Positions 4,897 through 7,397 of a stretch of 7,397 nucleotides of DNA are shown here, piece after piece. The notes beneath the pieces were generated by a model that worked only from the letters and a program-made list of their open reading frames with translations, was not told where the DNA came from and made no database searches. The DNA is from an uncultured Porphyromonadaceae bacterium. Its GTDB lineage: Bacteria > Bacteroidota > Bacteroidia > Bacteroidales > Muribaculaceae. The stretch covers positions 1-7,397 of the forward strand of contig UREH01000115.1 of NCBI GenBank assembly GCA_900546835.1, in the 5' to 3' direction. How positions within the stretch are numbered: the stretch's first letter is position 1; every line of letters starts with the position of its first letter. The position numbers and the translations under genes were made by a program.

Positions 4897-6249
4897 ATGA
4901 CTAATTGTACATCGGATTCTCCTGCGGTTGTTGAACGATGCATCCGGCTTATGAAGCTTGCATTACCGGTACTGATTTCGCAGATAAGTCTTATTCTTGT
5001 TGGATTCGCAGACAATATAATGGTGGGCCATTACTCTACACAGGCTTTGGCATCGGCATCGTTTGTTGTTAACGTCTTCAATATTGTCCTCCTCTGCGCC
5101 ATGGGGTTCTCCTATGGGCTGACTCCTATAATCGGTATGCTGTATGCCCGCAGCCGACGTCGCCGGATAGGCCTGGTGCTTCGCGCGGGTGTCTACGCAA
5201 ATCTTGCAGTCGGAGTAATATTGACGGCAATAATGGGATGCGCCTATTTTTATCTCGACAGAATGGGGCAGCCAGATGAACTGCTTCCGCTTATACGCCC
5301 GTTCTACCTGATTATATTGAGTTCTGTGATTTTCGTCTCGGTTTTCAATGCATTTGCCCAGTGGAGCTTTGCAATCAGGAACACACAGATGCCGATGTGG
5401 ATTCTTCTTGTGTGCAATCTTCTCAACATCGTAGGCAACTATATGCTGATTTACGGACGTTGGGGTGCGCCTGAACTCGGACTTACCGGAGCTGGAATTT
5501 CCACATTTTGTGTGCGCGTACTGGCTGCTATTGCCATCATGGCTGTATTTTTGTTTAGTCCGGCTTATCGGGAGTACAAATCGGGCTTCCGCGACCGTAG
5601 ATTGTCGGTAAGCCGTCCGATGTTCGGCAAGGTAGTAGCTACCTCCTGGCCGGTGGCACTTCAGATGTCGTGTGAAACTTCAGCCTTTTCTTTCTGTGCC
5701 GTAATGGCCGGTTGGCTTGGAACGATTTCTCTTGCGGCATTCCAGATTATTGTAATCATAGGCTCGCTCGGGTTCTGCGTTTACTACAGTATCGGAACCG
5801 CAATAGCGGTGAGTGTATCGAACATAGCCGGAGCAAGCGGATTGCCGGCATGTCGGCGGGTAGCATTCGACGGTTATCTGGTCATGCTTGTATTCGCCAT
5901 GATTTCCACCTGCATATTCATCTTCTTCGCGCGCCCGCTTATGGGACTTTTTACTACCGATGCCGAGGTGTTGTCTATGGCAACCGGATTGGTCGTACCG
6001 CTTGCGCTTTATCAGTTTGGTGATGCTACGCAGGTAACATTCGCCAATGCGTTGCGCGGCACCTCCCGCGTGATGCCGATGCTCTGGATTGCAGTCGTCA
6101 GCTATGTCGTTGTGGGGTTGCCCACCTCATGGACGCTCGCCTTTCCGCTGAAACTTGGAACGTGGGGAATCGTGCTTAGTTTCTCCGTATCTCTTTTTCT
6201 GGCGGCCGCTCTATTTTTCCGCAGTTTTATGACAGCTACCCGACGATAA
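4897..6249 (+). CDS. MATE family multidrug exporter, NorM-like
   Basis: A 450-residue inner-membrane transporter of normal family length with about 12 helices in two homologous halves (about 16-220 and 245-445). Known for the family: proton- or sodium-driven export of cationic drugs and metabolites. Seen: the first-helix motif GFADNIMVGHYS (36-47) with D39, NIVGNYMLIYG (177-187) ahead of the inter-half loop, QMSCETSAFSF (256-266) with E260, and GDATQVTFANALRGTSR (375-391) with D376. D39, E260 and D376 fall within a few residues of D36, E255 and D371 of Vibrio NorM, which bind the coupling cation there, so a sodium-coupled NorM-like mechanism is a reasonable inference. An Arg-rich loop (RSRRRR, 85-90) lies on the cytoplasmic side. 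It is monocistronic with its own promoter; the substrate cannot be read from sequence. Confidence 0.92.
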   Translation: MTNCTSDSPAVVERCIRLMKLALPVLISQISLILVGFADNIMVGHYSTQALASASFVVNVFNIVLLCAMGFSYGLTPIIGMLYARSRRRRIGLVLRAGVYANLAVGVILTAIMGCAYFYLDRMGQPDELLPLIRPFYLIILSSVIFVSVFNAFAQWSFAIRNTQMPMWILLVCNLLNIVGNYMLIYGRWGAPELGLTGAGISTFCVRVLAAIAIMAVFLFSPAYREYKSGFRDRRLSVSRPMFGKVVATSWPVALQMSCETSAFSFCAVMAGWLGTISLAAFQIIVIIGSLGFCVYYSIGTAIAVSVSNIAGASGLPACRRVAFDGYLVMLVFAMISTCIFIFFARPLMGLFTTDAEVLSMATGLVVPLALYQFGDATQVTFANALRGTSRVMPMLWIAVVSYVVVGLPTSWTLAFPLKLGTWGIVLSFSVSLFLAAALFFRSFMTATRR

Positions 6250-6295
6250 TTATTGCTATATACTATGAAAATCTGTACCTTTGTGGTAGCAATAA
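6250..6295. repeat. 9-base inverted repeat bracketing the nadC promoter
   Basis: TTATTGCTA (6250-6258) and TAGCAATAA (6287-6295) are perfect reverse complements separated by 28 bases. The left arm covers the -33 TTG and begins right after the MATE stop codon; the right arm covers the predicted transcription start. As the left arm is not transcribed from this promoter, it is more likely a paired DNA operator than an RNA hairpin of the nadC leader. Confidence 0.7.
6253..6283 (+). promoter_or_regulatory. nadC promoter
   Basis: TTG (6253-6255), a 20-base spacer, then TACCTTTG (6276-6283). Same boxes and spacing as the MATE promoter. Predicted start near 6290, leaving a leader of about 25 bases before the ATG at 6316. 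Confidence 0.75.
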
Positions 6296-6315
6296 CCTCA
6301 AAATTTCTCAAGTAA

Positions 6316-7215
6316 ATGAAAACCCGTGATGAACTGATCGATGACCTTCTCACATTGGCTTTTGCTGAAGATGTGGGCGATGGCGACGCCACTACCCTCT
6401 CGACAATACCGGCCGAGGAAACCGGACGACAGCAACTCATTGTAAAAGAAGAAGGCATTCTTGCCGGGGTTGATATAGCCCGTAAGGTGTTTCATAAATT
6501 TGATCCGTCGTTAAAGATGACGGAATATATATCTGACGGCGCGCATGTGCGTCCGGGCGATATTGCCTTTGTCGTGGAAGGACCGGTGCGCTCGCTTTTA
6601 CAGACCGAACGAATTATGCTGAACATCATGCAGCGCATGAGTGGTGTGGCAACAATGACCGATCGGTACCAACAGCGGCTTACCGGACTTAAGACTAAAG
6701 TGCTCGACACGCGTAAGACTACTCCGGGTATGCGTCTGCTTGAAAAGGAGGCCGTGAGAATCGGAGGCGGAAGCAATCACCGTATCGGGCTGTTCGACAT
6801 GATTCTCATAAAGGATAATCACGTTGACTTTGCCGGGGGCATACCTCAGGCTGTCGCAGCTGCAAAAAAATGGTGCGCAGACAACGGCAAGAACCTTCAG
6901 ATTGAATTGGAGGTGCGTAACACGGAAGAAATCGATCTGGCCCTGGCAGCCGGAGTAGACCGCATTATGCTCGACAACTTCACACCGGCCCGCACGATGG
7001 AAGCCGTGACGCATATCCGGGCGTATAAAGCGCCTGATGCACAGCTTCAGGCAGATTCGCATGTGCACAACGGCACGGATGTTGAGATTGAATCGTCGGG
7101 GGGAATAACCCTTGATACGCTTCGTGATTATGGAGAGTGCGGTGTCGATTTCATCTCTGTGGGTGCGCTTACCCATTCCGTGAAAGGGCTCGACATGAGT
7201 TTCAAGGCCTGCTGA
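6316..7215 (+). CDS. nadC: Quinolinate phosphoribosyltransferase (carboxylating)
   Basis: A 299-residue cytoplasmic enzyme, type II phosphoribosyltransferase, that joins quinolinate and PRPP to give nicotinate mononucleotide, CO2 and diphosphate in de novo NAD synthesis. Seen: EDVGDGDATT (18-27), ERIMLNIMQRMSGVATMT (98-115), the active-site stretch DTRKTTPGMR (131-140) then GGGSNHRIGLFDMILIKDNH (150-169), IELEVRN (196-202) with the acidic residues that line the active site, DRIMLDNF (215-222), ESSGGI (259-264) and ISVGALTHS (280-288). All signature positions I know are present and the length is close to the E. coli enzyme, so it should be active. The ATG at 6316 is well placed after the promoter. 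nadA and nadB, frequent neighbours, are absent here; nadC is alone with its own promoter and terminator. Confidence 0.97.
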   Translation: MKTRDELIDDLLTLAFAEDVGDGDATTLSTIPAEETGRQQLIVKEEGILAGVDIARKVFHKFDPSLKMTEYISDGAHVRPGDIAFVVEGPVRSLLQTERIMLNIMQRMSGVATMTDRYQQRLTGLKTKVLDTRKTTPGMRLLEKEAVRIGGGSNHRIGLFDMILIKDNHVDFAGGIPQAVAAAKKWCADNGKNLQIELEVRNTEEIDLALAAGVDRIMLDNFTPARTMEAVTHIRAYKAPDAQLQADSHVHNGTDVEIESSGGITLDTLRDYGECGVDFISVGALTHSVKGLDMSFKAC

Positions 7216-7243
7216 TATAGCATCCGCGAATCCAGAATATAAA

Positions 7244-7289
7244 GGCGGTGTGTCAAAATTCCATAATTTGACACATCGCCCTATTTTTT
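7244..7289 (+). terminator. Long hairpin terminator after nadC
   Basis: GGCGGTGTGTCAAAATT (7244-7260) pairs with AATTTGACACATCGCC (7265-7280) around CCAT, with one G-T pair and one bulged A, and is followed by TTTTTT (7284-7289). A stem of about 16 pairs is longer than needed. GTGTGTCA/TGACACA-type hairpins are, as I recall, common between genes in Bacteroidales, so this may be a dispersed terminator element. Confidence 0.85.
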
Positions 7290-7295
7290 ACCCGA

Positions 7296-7397
7296 ATGGT
7301 GAGGGCGCTGTCAGCCATCGACCTTTGGTCGCTTTGCTATGCAAAGAATGGTCCAGATGGTAGGAGCTTGAGGGTGAGGGCGAAGGGAGTTGACTAA
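7296..7397 (+). CDS. Possible 33-residue peptide in repeat-like sequence
   Basis: An ATG directly after the nadC terminator opens a 33-codon frame ending in TAA at the last base of the window. It begins MVRALSAIDLWSLCYAK and ends LRVRAKGVD. Features: four AGG arginine codons in 33, a 10-base direct repeat GGTGAGGGCG (7298-7307 and 7373-7382) giving the in-frame repeat V-R-A, and two small hairpins (CGACC/GGTCG 7319-7331, CTTTGC/GCAAAG 7332-7346). It has no promoter of its own that I can see. The complementary strand is also open in one frame over most of this stretch. It resembles the short repeat-borne frames scattered in Bacteroidales genomes, but that is from memory; it may not be translated. 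Confidence 0.25.
   Translation: MVRALSAIDLWSLCYAKNGPDGRSLRVRAKGVD
7298..7382. repeat. 10-base direct repeat flanking paired hairpins
   Basis: GGTGAGGGCG occurs at 7298-7307 and 7373-7382 (75-base period), enclosing two adjacent small inverted repeats at 7319-7331 and 7332-7346. Together with the terminator this gives the right end the look of a dispersed intergenic repeat, and may explain why the assembled fragment stops here. Confidence 0.4.

Noticed and set aside
6598..7176. 192-codon minus-strand frame inside nadC
   Set aside because: nadC on the plus strand has every expected motif; the antisense product has no family resemblance.
1..7397. CRISPR array, tRNA, rRNA, complete insertion sequence or integrase
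   Set aside because: No regularly spaced repeats beyond the short ones listed, no cloverleaf with a T-loop signature, and no transposase or recombinase motifs in any frame.

Overview
The window reads as a fragment of a chromosome from the Bacteroidota, most likely order Bacteroidales, probably a gut lineage such as Muribaculaceae or a relative. The evidence is promoters of the Bacteroidota type (-7 box TAnnTTTG, -33 box TTG/TTTG) in front of several genes, no clear Shine-Dalgarno sequences, a DUF6249-type membrane protein next to an ECF sigma factor, and the character of the IspE, MATE and NadC proteins. The family-level placement is inference. Bases 1-41 are not genomic: they match the Illumina Nextera read-2 adapter plus most of an i7 index, so biological sequence starts at about 42.

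Left part (42 to about 1344) is accessory and visibly AT-richer. It holds a lone DUF3800 gene (163-993, +) with its own promoter. Beyond it, on the minus strand, is the 3' remnant of an antirestriction gene (ardA-like, 1225-1341) that still has its terminator. Between them lie a nested hairpin followed by T-runs on both strands and a convincing minus-strand promoter, which together could specify a short RNA. This looks like a decayed mobile-element segment. 1345-1534 has no gene.

The middle part is chromosomal housekeeping. ispE (1535-2398, -) makes an isoprenoid precursor and is divergent from a three-gene operon (2565-4533, +): a DUF6249-like membrane protein with a Pro/Gln/Tyr-rich tail, an ECF sigma-70 factor, and a small two-helix membrane protein that is probably the sigma factor's regulator. 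A strong terminator lies about 165 bases after the operon.

The right part (4760-7290, +) has a NorM-like MATE exporter and nadC (quinolinate phosphoribosyltransferase), each with its own promoter using the same 20-base spacer. A perfect 20-base tandem duplication sits directly before the MATE start codon, and a perfect 9-base inverted repeat brackets the nadC promoter. A long hairpin terminator follows nadC, and the window ends with a 33-codon open frame in repeat-like sequence.

I found no complete insertion sequence, CRISPR array, tRNA or rRNA. No clearly new multi-gene system is visible. The best leads are the two repeat-based regulatory structures, the candidate small RNA, the DUF3800/ardA remnant segment and the terminal repeat-like peptide frame.
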